Shown here: piece by piece, positions 44,931 to 53,056 of the stretch
Layout: the number at the start of each line of letters is the position of its first letter
How positions within the stretch are numbered: position 1 is the stretch's first letter
Assembly: GCF_004795915.1 (NCBI RefSeq)
Contig: NZ_CP039253.1
Span: 1,736,001-1,800,000, forward strand
Direction of reading: 5' to 3'
From: Rhodococcus sp. PAMC28707
GTDB lineage: Bacteria > Actinomycetota > Actinomycetes > Mycobacteriales > Mycobacteriaceae
DNA: 64,000 nucleotides
Position numbers and translations under genes: made by a program
Notes under the pieces: model-generated
Seen by the model: the letters and a program-made list of their open reading frames with translations, nothing else
What the model was told of the DNA's origin: nothing
Database searches by the model: none

Positions 44931-45617
44931 ATGATCTCGATCCGTAAAGTTATGGCCGCCACCGCAATCGGCGCAATGACCTTGGTGCCACTCGCTGCAT
45001 GCTCGAGTGACGACTCATCGAGCACCTCGAGCACCACGTCAGCTTCGGCTGCCGCGACCACCGAGGCAATGCCGGCGCCGGCCGCCGAGGTCGATGACCT
45101 CAGCAAAGGTGTCAGCACCGCTGTAGCTCTCGATCCAGGCTTCACCGGCGCCCTGACGACCCTGGGCCTCACCCCCGGAGTTGTCGGAACTGCAACTCTC
45201 GTAGACGGATCCGTTATTTTCCCGATCACCGGCGGCAGCGTCAAGTACTGGGAGCCGGGCACGGTCGATCCCTACGTCCAGGGCGAGATCATGCACAACG
45301 GCAGCGGACTGTCCCTGACCGCAGGTGAGACCGTCGTCGATCTCACCGACTTCGACATCGATCCGGGTACCTCGGTTCTCACCGGAACCGTCACGGTCAA
45401 CGGCAAGGTCGCCGCAGAAGATGCAGTGCTCTTCGACCTCGACGGCCGCACCCTGAAGCCGTTGGCAACCGGCCCGAACAACACGGCCATTCTGCAGGGC
45501 ACCGAGGTCAAGATCTCCGAGACCGCCGCCGGCCTGCTGAACGACACGTTCAAGACCGATGCTGTCACCCCCGGCCTGCTCGTGGGCGTTGCAACCATCA
45601 CCGTCGCAACTGCGTAA
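44931..45617 (+). CDS. Secreted lipoprotein of unknown function, 228 aa
   Basis: The signal peptide is MISIRKVMAATAIGAMTLVP, followed by the lipobox LAACSS, so the mature protein is lipid-anchored after about 24 residues. A Ser/Thr/Ala linker follows, then a beta-rich domain of about 170 residues with TLVDGSVIFPITGGSVKYWE, GLSLTAGETVVDLTDFDIDP and VTVNGKVAAEDAVLFDLDG. It has a HtaA-like or adhesin-like look but I do not assign a family. It is separated from the next gene only by a 20-base-stem hairpin. Confidence 0.7.
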   Translation: MISIRKVMAATAIGAMTLVPLAACSSDDSSSTSSTTSASAAATTEAMPAPAAEVDDLSKGVSTAVALDPGFTGALTTLGLTPGVVGTATLVDGSVIFPITGGSVKYWEPGTVDPYVQGEIMHNGSGLSLTAGETVVDLTDFDIDPGTSVLTGTVTVNGKVAAEDAVLFDLDGRTLKPLATGPNNTAILQGTEVKISETAAGLLNDTFKTDAVTPGLLVGVATITVATA

Positions 45618-46895
45618 ATGACCGACGAAACCGTCCGCGCGAGGTCACCGCATATGGCGGCCTCGCGCGGACGGTTTCGTAGTCCGCTCAGAGGCCCCTG
45701 GCTCACTTCGATCTTCGGCGCAGTACTGCTTGCCGGTTTGCCCATCGTCATCCTCACCGGGTTGGCGTCCTACATGGCATACGGTCCACAATTCGGCCAG
45801 GCCCTTCCTACCGACGTCGGTTGGCTGCGGCTCCCTTACTTCGACTGGCCGACCAACCCATCGTGGCTGTACCGCCTCACCCAAGGTCTGCACGTCGGCC
45901 TCGGATTGATCCTGGTTCCGATCGTGTTGGCAAAACTGTGGTCGGTCATACCCAAGCTGTTCGTGATACCGCCGATCCGCTCGGTTTCCGAAGCACTGGA
46001 ACGGCTTTCCCTGCTCGCGCTCGTCGGCGGGATTCTATTCGAGATCGTGACCGGAGTTCTCAACATCCAGTACGACTACATCTTCGGCTTCAGCTTCTAC
46101 ACCGCCCACTACTGGGGCGCATGGATCTTCATCGCCGGCTTCGTATCGCACGCGATCATCAAGACGCCGTTGATGTTTCGTACTCTTCGCTCCCGCTCGC
46201 TCATCCAGGTCCTCGCGGACAAGCAAACCGAGCAGGAAGTCGATACCAACGGATCCGACCTCATCGCCGAGAACCCCACCGATCCCACGATCAGCAGGCG
46301 CGGCGCCCTTGCCCTCGTCGGCGGCGGCGCACTGTTCGTCGCAGTCCTCACCGTTGGGCAGACCACCGGTGGGTTCCTCCGCAACACCGCGATACTCCTG
46401 CCCCGTGGTCGGTCGTACGGGGATGGACCCAACGATTTCCAGATCAACCGCACAGCCTCCGCAGCCCGCATCACCGAGGACACCACGGGCGCGAGCTGGA
46501 CCCTCGAACTGACCGGAGGTGCGAGCGCGGTGACATTCACCAGAGACGCCCTCCTGCGGATGGAGCAACACACCGCCGATCTGCCCATCGCCTGCGTCGA
46601 GGGATGGTCGACGGTTCAGAGGTGGACCGGCGTCCGGTTACGCGACCTCGCTTCCGCAGCCGGCGTCGAGGATCTTCGGTCGGCGCAGGTCACCTCGCTC
46701 GAGGAGAATGGGCCTTTCCGTCAGGCCACACTGCAGTCCAACCAGGTCCTCGACGCCGATTCACTGCTCGCACTGCAGGTCAATGGCGTCGACCTCTCCC
46801 CCGACCATGGGTACCCCGCACGGATCATCGTCCCGGCCATGCCAGGAGTGCACAACACCAAATGGGTGAAGGCAATCGAATTCCGGAGCGCGTGA
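45618..46895 (+). CDS. Cytochrome-b-type membrane domain fused to a molybdopterin (SuoxA-like) oxidoreductase
   Basis: The 425-residue protein has an N-terminal membrane part with about five helices and helix histidines (YRLTQGLHVGLGLILVPIVL, FYTAHYWGAWIFIAGFVSHA), like cytochrome b561-type haem proteins. A twin-arginine-free helix around GALALVGGGALFVAVLTVG follows, then the molybdopterin domain with PIACVEGWSTVQRWTGVRLR, whose cysteine ligates molybdenum in sulfite-oxidase-family enzymes. It ends GVHNTKWVKAIEF. M. tuberculosis Rv0218 looks similar. An electron route from membrane quinol to an outside sulfoxide, or the reverse, is a plausible role. The first codons lie in a hairpin; an ATG at 45654 is an alternative start. 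Confidence 0.85.
   Translation: MTDETVRARSPHMAASRGRFRSPLRGPWLTSIFGAVLLAGLPIVILTGLASYMAYGPQFGQALPTDVGWLRLPYFDWPTNPSWLYRLTQGLHVGLGLILVPIVLAKLWSVIPKLFVIPPIRSVSEALERLSLLALVGGILFEIVTGVLNIQYDYIFGFSFYTAHYWGAWIFIAGFVSHAIIKTPLMFRTLRSRSLIQVLADKQTEQEVDTNGSDLIAENPTDPTISRRGALALVGGGALFVAVLTVGQTTGGFLRNTAILLPRGRSYGDGPNDFQINRTASAARITEDTTGASWTLELTGGASAVTFTRDALLRMEQHTADLPIACVEGWSTVQRWTGVRLRDLASAAGVEDLRSAQVTSLEENGPFRQATLQSNQVLDADSLLALQVNGVDLSPDHGYPARIIVPAMPGVHNTKWVKAIEFRSA
45625..45680. terminator. 20-base perfect stem-loop at the lipoprotein/oxidoreductase junction
   Basis: ACGAAACCGTCCGCGCGAGG (45625-45644) is the exact complement of 45661-45680, with a 16-base loop. It begins 8 bases after the lipoprotein stop. 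It overlaps the first codons of the following reading frame if that frame starts at 45618. It may terminate or attenuate transcription, or lower translation of the next gene. It lacks a T run. Confidence 0.7.
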
Positions 46896-47395
46896 TGGCA
46901 GCGTTCACCCGCGTCTACGGCACCCGCCCCCTGCACCTACTTGCAGTGTGTTTCGCGTTGGCGCTGGTGGGGTACGTGGTCTACGTGGCAGGCATAGCGA
47001 CGTTCTGGAATCGGAACGTCTGGTGGCAGTCGATTGCAGTGTGGTTCGCCGGTGCCATCGTCGTCCACGACCTCCTTCTCTTTCCCCTGTATTCGCTCGC
47101 CGACCGCTCGCTCACTGCCGGACTCGACGCGATGCGCGGACGAGCTCCTGCACTCACCTGGCGCGTATCCCCGCTCAACTACATCCGTATCCCGCTCATG
47201 GGCACGGCGCTGACTTTCGTCCTGTTCTTTCCCGGAATCATTCAGCAAGGATCCGAAACATTTACTACAGCAACCGGATTGACGCAGGAGCCCTATCTCG
47301 GTCGTTGGCTGGTACTGACAGCGGTGCTGTTCGGGGTCAGCGCACTGGCGTACGCGATCCGTATCGCACAGACCTCGATCAGGAGAGCGACGTGA
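46895..47395 (+). CDS. Small membrane protein, 166 aa, partner of the molybdopterin enzyme
   Basis: The ATG at 46895 overlaps the upstream stop. The protein has four hydrophobic helices: LHLLAVCFALALVGYVVYVA, SIAVWFAGAIVVHDLLLFPL, IPLMGTALTFVLFFPG and WLVLTAVLFGVSALAYAI. It resembles M. tuberculosis Rv0219, which also follows the Rv0218-type protein, so the pair is conserved. A role in electron transfer or complex assembly is inferred only from the pairing. Confidence 0.72.
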   Translation: MAAFTRVYGTRPLHLLAVCFALALVGYVVYVAGIATFWNRNVWWQSIAVWFAGAIVVHDLLLFPLYSLADRSLTAGLDAMRGRAPALTWRVSPLNYIRIPLMGTALTFVLFFPGIIQQGSETFTTATGLTQEPYLGRWLVLTAVLFGVSALAYAIRIAQTSIRRAT

Positions 47396-48042
47396 GAGTG
47401 ACGGCGGACGAACTGTTCAGAAGAGCCTCCTGTGGCCTGCCCTGTTGGATGGGGCACTCGGACGGAACCCGCGAACCGCTACCGACTGCGCGCTGGATGG
47501 GCGGTCCGGCATCGAGCACCGAAGACCGAATAGCCGACGGCCGGATGATCGGCCACTGCAACGGCCCCACCCTCGATCTCGGCTGTGGGCCCGGTCGACT
47601 CACCGAGGGCCTGGCACGACGCGGCATCTCCGCGCTCGGCGTCGACACCTCGAAGAAGGCCGTCGATCTGACTGTCGGGCGCGGTGGACGGGCGGTACTT
47701 CGCGATCTGTTCGAGCCCCTACCCAATGCCGGTGACTGGGCCTGTGTCCTGCTGGCCGACGGCAACATCGGCATCGGCGGCGACCCGGTCCGGTTACTTC
47801 GCCGAGCAGCAGAGCTCATTCGACCGGACGGCGCCGTCATCGCCGAGGTCCACGCGCCCGGTGCCGCCGAAGTACAACCACAGACAGTTCGGTGGGAGAC
47901 CGACACGATGGTGGGTGACTGGTTCGCGTGGGCGAGCGTCAGCGCCAACGCAACCTATGCCATCGCCCATTCCGCCGGCCTCGCCGTCGTCGATATCGCA
48001 CCGATCCACGGACGGTTCTTCGCACGGCTGGAGCGTGCTTAA
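47392..48042 (+). CDS. SAM-dependent methyltransferase
   Basis: The GTG at 47392 overlaps the upstream stop by four bases. The 216-residue protein has the SAM motif GPTLDLGCGPGRLTEGLARR (about residues 59-78), then GVDTSKKAVDLTVGRGGRAV and ACVLLADGNIGIGGDPVRLL. An N-terminal stretch contains CGLPCWMGHSDGTREPLPTA with two cysteines. Its substrate is not known. It ends the plus-strand operon lipoprotein-oxidoreductase-membrane protein-methyltransferase and converges on the GT-C gene. Confidence 0.8.
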   Translation: MRVTADELFRRASCGLPCWMGHSDGTREPLPTARWMGGPASSTEDRIADGRMIGHCNGPTLDLGCGPGRLTEGLARRGISALGVDTSKKAVDLTVGRGGRAVLRDLFEPLPNAGDWACVLLADGNIGIGGDPVRLLRRAAELIRPDGAVIAEVHAPGAAEVQPQTVRWETDTMVGDWFAWASVSANATYAIAHSAGLAVVDIAPIHGRFFARLERA

Positions 48043-48058
48043 CCGCCCGCGCAGCGCA

Positions 48059-49396
48059 TCACCAGTTGGTGAAGAGCAGATGGTTGATTGCAAGTGCCAC
48101 GAGCACCTGCAATCCCAACCAGAACCGGTGCGTGCGTTGCGGAAGCACTGCGGGCGCCAGGAGCATCCACATGGCGAACGGCAGCCAGATGCGCTCGGTT
48201 TCGGCCTTGCTCAGCTGACTCAGGTCTGCCATCACCACTGCCGCAAGCCCGGCGATGACCAGAAGATTGAGCGGCTGCACCCGAGTGAAGATGCGCGGAA
48301 ACGCAGCAGGAACGGCAATCCCGAGCGCACAGAACAACGCCGCGAAGTTGGCCCAACCCCAGTACTCGAACGGCCGATCCGTCGCGATGCCCTGGTAGTA
48401 ACGCTCCTGGACGAGTTCGTAGCCGTCGAACCACCAGAAACCGTAGGCGGTGAAGATCGCCGCCACCACGAGCGCGCCCGCGAGAGCGCCGAGAAGCGAC
48501 CACACGGCCGGCCACAACGCGCGTCTGGCGACAAGCACCGCCACGGCTGGGAGTGCCATCAACCCGAGGCCGTAATTGAGATAGACACCGAATCCGAGAA
48601 GTACACCCGCGGCAAGCGATACAGGCCAGCGGTTCTTCTGCGTCGAGAGTGCGAGCAACGCAATACCCCAGGCCACCACGCCGGCGTAGAACGCGTCGGC
48701 AGATACCGCGATCCAGACAGCTGCGGGAGCAAGCGCCACGAACGGGGCTGCACGACGCGCCATCGTCTCGTCACCGAGAGCACGGACGGTCACGATGAGC
48801 GCCATAGCGGCGCTGGTGCCGACGAGAACGCACAACCATGCCGCCCACGCACCGCCACTGAGCCCGAGTCGATCGAGCCACACGAACGTCAGCAGCGCGC
48901 CCGGCGGATGGCCGGACACATGCGTCGTCCACGAGTCGGCCTGGTAATCGAGAATGCGTTCGGAGAAACCTTGCAGCGTCGCCGGGATATCGGTGATGTC
49001 GGGGACTTCGTGGAGATACTCGTCGGTGGAGGACAAACGCGTCGAGAACCCGCGTCGCCAGCCGTCGACCATGGCCAGCGCCATCGTCCACGCCAGCGAC
49101 ACCCCCCAGGTCAGCGGAAGCAGCATCCGCCACGACAGTCTGCGTGCAATCTCCGGGCCCCACAGAACGCCCCCGATCGCGATGAGAATCGCGAACGGAG
49201 TGCCCCAGCCGAGGTGAAGCTCGCGGAAGCCGAAAAGCGGTGCGGCGTCGGCGAAATCACGAACCTGCTGCGGAGTACGGTTGATGATCGGCGTGATCAG
49301 CTCGTTGTCCAGATACGGGACCACGAATGCCACTGCGACGAGCGCAACGGCGAGGACAGCCGCGATAGCTTCTCTCCAGTACCGGATAGCGTTCAC
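48059..49396 (-). CDS. GT-C-type polytopic membrane glycosyltransferase (Rv0541c-like)
   Basis: The 445-residue protein has about 11 membrane helices, e.g. AIAAVLAVALVAVAFVVPYL and AALFCALGIAVPAAFPRIF. A long outer loop holds the acidic STDEYLHEVPDITDIP, as expected for a GT-C enzyme that uses a polyprenyl-phosphate sugar. HPPGALLTFVWLDRLGLS is typical of the actinobacterial family to which Rv0541c belongs. In M. tuberculosis that protein has been assigned (from memory) to transfer of methylthioxylose to lipoarabinomannan. It converges with the methyltransferase gene and diverges from the MTA phosphorylase gene. Confidence 0.75.
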   Translation of the reverse strand: MNAIRYWREAIAAVLAVALVAVAFVVPYLDNELITPIINRTPQQVRDFADAAPLFGFRELHLGWGTPFAILIAIGGVLWGPEIARRLSWRMLLPLTWGVSLAWTMALAMVDGWRRGFSTRLSSTDEYLHEVPDITDIPATLQGFSERILDYQADSWTTHVSGHPPGALLTFVWLDRLGLSGGAWAAWLCVLVGTSAAMALIVTVRALGDETMARRAAPFVALAPAAVWIAVSADAFYAGVVAWGIALLALSTQKNRWPVSLAAGVLLGFGVYLNYGLGLMALPAVAVLVARRALWPAVWSLLGALAGALVVAAIFTAYGFWWFDGYELVQERYYQGIATDRPFEYWGWANFAALFCALGIAVPAAFPRIFTRVQPLNLLVIAGLAAVVMADLSQLSKAETERIWLPFAMWMLLAPAVLPQRTHRFWLGLQVLVALAINHLLFTNW

Positions 49397-49466
49397 CTAA
49401 CGTTGCGATCCACGTGGAAATCTCGAACATCGATGGGCTCAGCATACCGAGGACGGAAATGAATCA

Positions 49467-50273
49467 ATGACATCAACGCCGACAACAACTTCGCACCGAG
49501 CCGACATCGCGGTCATCGGCGGTAGCGGTTTCTACTCGTTCTTCGGGCAAGACGCGCAGTCGGTCACGATCGACACGCCGTACGGTGCGACGAGCGGGCC
49601 CATCACGATCGGCGACGTCGACGGTCGCACGGTCGCATTCCTTCCGCGCCACGGAGCTCATCACGAGTACTCCCCGCACACGCTGCCCTACCGCGCCAAC
49701 ATGTGGGCCCTGCGCATGCTCGGAGTGCAGCGCATCTTCGCCCCGTGTGCCGTCGGGAGCCTGCTCCCCGAATACGGGCCCGGAACGGTGGTGATTCCCG
49801 ACCAACTAGTCGATCGCACGAGCGGGCGCCCGCAGACCTACTTCGACAACGGCGGAGTCCACGTCGAATTCGCCGATCCGTACTGCGCCGACCTACGCAC
49901 CGCGGCGCTGCAGCCCGGCACTGTCGACGGCGGCACGATGGTGGTCGTCGAGGGCCCTCGATTCTCTACCCGCGCCGAGAGCCAGTGGTATGCCCGGCAG
50001 GGGTGGGCACTGGTGAACATGACCGGACATCCCGAGGCGGTACTGGCCCGCGAACTCGAATTGTGTTACGCCCCGATCGCTCTCGTGACCGACCTCGACG
50101 CGGGGATCGAGGCAGGGCAGGGTGTTCGAGCAGTGGACGTGTTCGCCGAATTCCAGAAGAACATCGAACCACTGAAGGCCTTGGTCCGATCGGCTGTCAG
50201 CGCCGCTCTGATGGGCCCATGCGAATCGTGCCGCGTGCACGAGGGCGTCGAACTTCCGATCGAGCTGCCATGA
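49467..50273 (+). CDS. mtnP: S-methyl-5'-thioadenosine phosphorylase
   Basis: The 268-residue enzyme shows IAVIGGSGFYSFFGQDAQSV, the phosphate and base loops RHGAHHEYSPHTLPYRANMW and VVEGPRFSTRAESQWY, and NMTGHPEAVLARELELCYAP. It splits methylthioadenosine into adenine and 5-methylthioribose-1-phosphate. Rv0535 is the counterpart in M. tuberculosis. It starts an operon with an epimerase, a GT2 and a CofC-like transferase, all with overlapping ends, so its methylthioribose-1-phosphate may feed a sugar pathway and not only salvage. Confidence 0.92.
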   Translation: MTSTPTTTSHRADIAVIGGSGFYSFFGQDAQSVTIDTPYGATSGPITIGDVDGRTVAFLPRHGAHHEYSPHTLPYRANMWALRMLGVQRIFAPCAVGSLLPEYGPGTVVIPDQLVDRTSGRPQTYFDNGGVHVEFADPYCADLRTAALQPGTVDGGTMVVVEGPRFSTRAESQWYARQGWALVNMTGHPEAVLARELELCYAPIALVTDLDAGIEAGQGVRAVDVFAEFQKNIEPLKALVRSAVSAALMGPCESCRVHEGVELPIELP

Positions 50274-51325
50274 CCCGCATATTGCTCACCGGGGCAGCCG
50301 GATTCATCGGCGGACACATTCTCGGCGCACTCCGACCCAGCTACGACGTCGTCGCGATCGACGCATTTCTTCCCTCCGCGCACGGGAGCGATCGACCGAT
50401 CCCGGGTATCGAGAGGATCGACGTCCGTGATCACGACTCGCTCGTGGACATGCTGACCGGAGTCGATGCCGTGTGTCACCAGGCTGCCGTCGTCGGTGCA
50501 GGCGTCGACGCCGCGGACGCACCCGCGTACGCAAGCCACAACGATTTCGGCACCGCCGTGCTGCTCTCGGCAATGGCCGAAGCGGGCTGCACCCGGTTGG
50601 TGCTGGCGTCCTCGATGGTCGTCTACGGCGAGGGGCGATACACCAACGCTGCGGGCGAGACGGTGGTGCCCGGTCCGCGCACGCGCGCCGATCTCGACGA
50701 AGGCCGCTTCGACAACACCGACCCGAACACCGGAGATATTCTGGATTGGGCTCTGGTGAAAGAGGATTCGGCGTTGCAGCCACGAAGCACCTACGCCGCG
50801 AGCAAACTTGCGCAGGAAAACTACGCACTTGCCTGGTCCCTCGCCACCGGCGGCTCGGTGACCGCGCTTCGCTACCACAACGTCTACGGACCGAACATGC
50901 CACGCAACACGCCGTACTCCGGCGTCGCAGCGATGTTCCGATCCTCACTCGAAGCCGGGCGCCCACCACAGGTGTACGAGGACGGATTGCAGGCGCGCGA
51001 CTTCGTGCACGTCTCCGACGTCGCCGCGGCGAACGTACTGTCCATCGCGGCCGCTCTGCCCGGATTCACTGCACTCAATGTGTCCTCGGGTCATCCGATC
51101 ACCATCGGCGAAGTCGCAACCACACTGTCCCAGGCCTGCTCAGGCCCAGCACCCGAAGTGACCGGACAGTATCGCTCCGGGGACGTACGGCACGTGGTGG
51201 CCAGCCCCGAATCGGCCCGCACCGCAATCGGATTCGACGCCGCAATCTCACCGTTCGACGGTCTGCGCGAGTTCGCAACCGCCCCTCTTCGTGACGCCGA
51301 AGGCAACGGTGCCCCGCGTGTTTGA
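50270..51325 (+). CDS. NAD-dependent epimerase/dehydratase (extended SDR, GalE3-like)
   Basis: The 351-residue protein starts at an ATG overlapping the mtnP stop. It has the NAD fold MTRILLTGAAGFIGGHILGA, the active Tyr-Lys in YAASKLAQENYALAW and the conserved RYHNVYGPNMPRNTPYSG. These are features of nucleotide-sugar or sugar epimerases. The counterpart in the M. tuberculosis cluster is galE3 (Rv0536). Turning a ribo- into a xylo-configured methylthio-sugar is a job it could do here; that is inference. Confidence 0.88.
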   Translation: MTRILLTGAAGFIGGHILGALRPSYDVVAIDAFLPSAHGSDRPIPGIERIDVRDHDSLVDMLTGVDAVCHQAAVVGAGVDAADAPAYASHNDFGTAVLLSAMAEAGCTRLVLASSMVVYGEGRYTNAAGETVVPGPRTRADLDEGRFDNTDPNTGDILDWALVKEDSALQPRSTYAASKLAQENYALAWSLATGGSVTALRYHNVYGPNMPRNTPYSGVAAMFRSSLEAGRPPQVYEDGLQARDFVHVSDVAAANVLSIAAALPGFTALNVSSGHPITIGEVATTLSQACSGPAPEVTGQYRSGDVRHVVASPESARTAIGFDAAISPFDGLREFATAPLRDAEGNGAPRV

Positions 51326-51971
51326 GCCGACCGATGTCACCGTCGTGATTCCCTGCATGAACGAGGAAGGCTCCCTCCCCGGCGTCCTCGCCGACATGCC
51401 CGCGGGCTACCGCGTCATCGTCGTCGACAACAATTCCGTGGACGACACCGCCGAGGTTGCTCGAGCGAACGGCGCCGCCGTCGTAAAGGAGTCCGTGCCT
51501 GGTTACGGATCGGCCGTACATGCCGGAGTTCTGGCCGCCGAAACCGAAGTCGTGTGCGTTCTCGACGGCGACGGCTCGATGGATCCGCGTGAGCTACCCC
51601 TGCTGGTCACCGCTCTCGAACAAGCGGATCTCGCCGTAGGTCGACGCAAGACCGTCCGCGGAAACTCACCGATCCACGCTCGAATCGGCAATGCCGTCCT
51701 GGCCCTTCGGCTTCGAACCAAGTACAAGCTGCCCGTCCACGACCTCGGCGCCATCCGCGCAGTACGACGCCAAGCACTTCTCGACCTCGACGTGACCGAC
51801 CGCCGGTCCGGCTACCCGCTGCAACTACTCGTCCTCGCCTCGAAAGCCGGCTGGACGGTCGTCGAACACGACGTCTCCTACAGTCCACGGACAGCAGGGA
51901 CCTCGAAGGTGTCCGGCTCGGTCAAAGGAACCGTCGTCGCAGTGCGGGACTTCTGGAAGGTGCTCTCGTGA
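51291..51971 (+). CDS. Family 2 glycosyltransferase, polyprenyl-phosphate type (Rv0539-like)
   Basis: The GTG at 51291 lies inside the end of the epimerase gene (35-base overlap). The 226-residue protein is a GT-A fold transferase: VTVVIPCMNEEGSLPGVLAD, VIVVDNNSVDDTAEVARANG and the metal motif VLDGDGSMDP near residue 90. It is like dolichyl-phosphate mannose synthases but has no membrane helix of its own. In M. tuberculosis the equivalent Rv0539 was linked (from memory) to making the lipid-linked methylthioxylose donor. Confidence 0.85.
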   Translation: MTPKATVPRVFEPTDVTVVIPCMNEEGSLPGVLADMPAGYRVIVVDNNSVDDTAEVARANGAAVVKESVPGYGSAVHAGVLAAETEVVCVLDGDGSMDPRELPLLVTALEQADLAVGRRKTVRGNSPIHARIGNAVLALRLRTKYKLPVHDLGAIRAVRRQALLDLDVTDRRSGYPLQLLVLASKAGWTVVEHDVSYSPRTAGTSKVSGSVKGTVVAVRDFWKVLS

Positions 51972-52630
51972 AAGTAACTGCCCTCATCGTCGCCAAAGCT
52001 CCCGTACCCGGGCTCGCGAAAACCCGGCTCGCGAAAACCGTCGGCGAGGACATAGCCGCCGACATCGCTGCCGCCGCCCTGCTCGACACTCTCGACGCCG
52101 TATCCGCCGCCGACTTCGACGAGCGCATCGTCGCCATGACCGGGGACCTCGCCCAGGCGAGCCGACACGCAGAAATAGCCGCGGCACTGGCGTCGTACAT
52201 CGTGATTCCGCAGCGGGGCGACGGTTTTGCCGAGCGGTTGCGTTACGCGCACGAGGACGCTGCGGTGTCGGGCAATCCCGTCTTTCAGATCGGGATGGAC
52301 ACCCCCCAAGTGACGGCCGAACTACTGAACGAGGCGGCAACGCACCTCACCGAGCCGGGGCGATCGGTGCTCGGCATGGCCGAGGACGGCGGTTGGTGGG
52401 GGTTGGGTATCGCAGATCCCGCGCTCGCCCGGGGGCTCCTCGAGGTAACCATGTCCAGTCCCAGCACGGGCGCCGATACTCGCAGCGCTCTCGAAGCACT
52501 CGGCGCGGACATCGCGTCACTACCGATTCTGCGTGACGTCGACCATGCCTCGGACCTCGCTATCGTCGCAGCTCAGTGCCTGGGCGGCAGTCGCTTCCGA
52601 GGGGCGATCGGGCAGGTCGTTCACCCTTAG
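51968..52630 (+). CDS. CofC-like/TIGR04282 transferase (DUF2064)
   Basis: The GTG at 51968 overlaps the GT2 stop by four bases. The 220-residue protein has the nucleotidyltransferase-like N-terminus LIVAKAPVPGLAKTRLAKTV, followed by FQIGMDTPQVTAELLNEAAT and LGMAEDGGWWGLGIADPAL. The family is related to CofC and often sits beside GT2 genes; Rv0540 is the counterpart. It could activate the sugar phosphate as a nucleotide sugar before the GT2 step. It closes the operon that starts at mtnP. Confidence 0.85.
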   Translation: MKVTALIVAKAPVPGLAKTRLAKTVGEDIAADIAAAALLDTLDAVSAADFDERIVAMTGDLAQASRHAEIAAALASYIVIPQRGDGFAERLRYAHEDAAVSGNPVFQIGMDTPQVTAELLNEAATHLTEPGRSVLGMAEDGGWWGLGIADPALARGLLEVTMSSPSTGADTRSALEALGADIASLPILRDVDHASDLAIVAAQCLGGSRFRGAIGQVVHP

Positions 52631-52744
52631 AAACGTATCCGCTATCAATCCGTGACCAATCCGTGACCGCCGTCGATCGCATTGCAACAATCGAAAAGCT
52701 TAGTTTCTCGGCGCATTCTCAGATTTCGGTGCTAGAAAGACCAT

Positions 52745-52903
52745 GTGCTTGGAATTCTCATCGGTATAGCCGTCTGGTTGGTGGTCGCGTTGGCGGTTGC
52801 CGTCGTGCTGGGCCGCGTCGCGCGTCGTGCCGATTCCGAGGAACTCGGATCGACTTTGCACTGGGATCCCGCAGAAGTCGACGAGTCCGTCCCGCACGAC
52901 TGA
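52745..52903 (+). CDS. Small single-helix membrane protein, 52 aa
   Basis: From the GTG at 52745 the frame reads VLGILIGIAVWLVVALAVAV and VLGRVARRADSEELGS, then a short acidic tail ending VDESVPHD, stop at 52901-52903. One clear membrane helix followed by an Arg/Glu tail and the positive-inside order fits a genuine small membrane protein. It lies in the gap between the CofC-like gene and the DUF4185 gene. No family is recognised. Confidence 0.6.
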   Translation: MLGILIGIAVWLVVALAVAVVLGRVARRADSEELGSTLHWDPAEVDESVPHD

Positions 52904-53056
52904 TTCCCCCGACAGTAACGAACTTCGCGCTCGCTTCTCCTGCGCTGATCAATACATTTGCTTTTCCGAAAGAACAAAACAGTCGCCCCGACAGGTTAAA
53001 CCTCGAGTTATGCTTCCCGCGGTATGTGAAGAACTCGAATGAAAGCCGGGGGGCTA

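Noticed and set aside
51290..51326. 35-base overlap of epimerase and GT2 genes as a sign of a wrong start
   Set aside because: The next in-frame start of the GT2 would cut into VTVVIPCMNEEG; the GTG at 51291 is the only one giving a complete fold, so the overlap is accepted.
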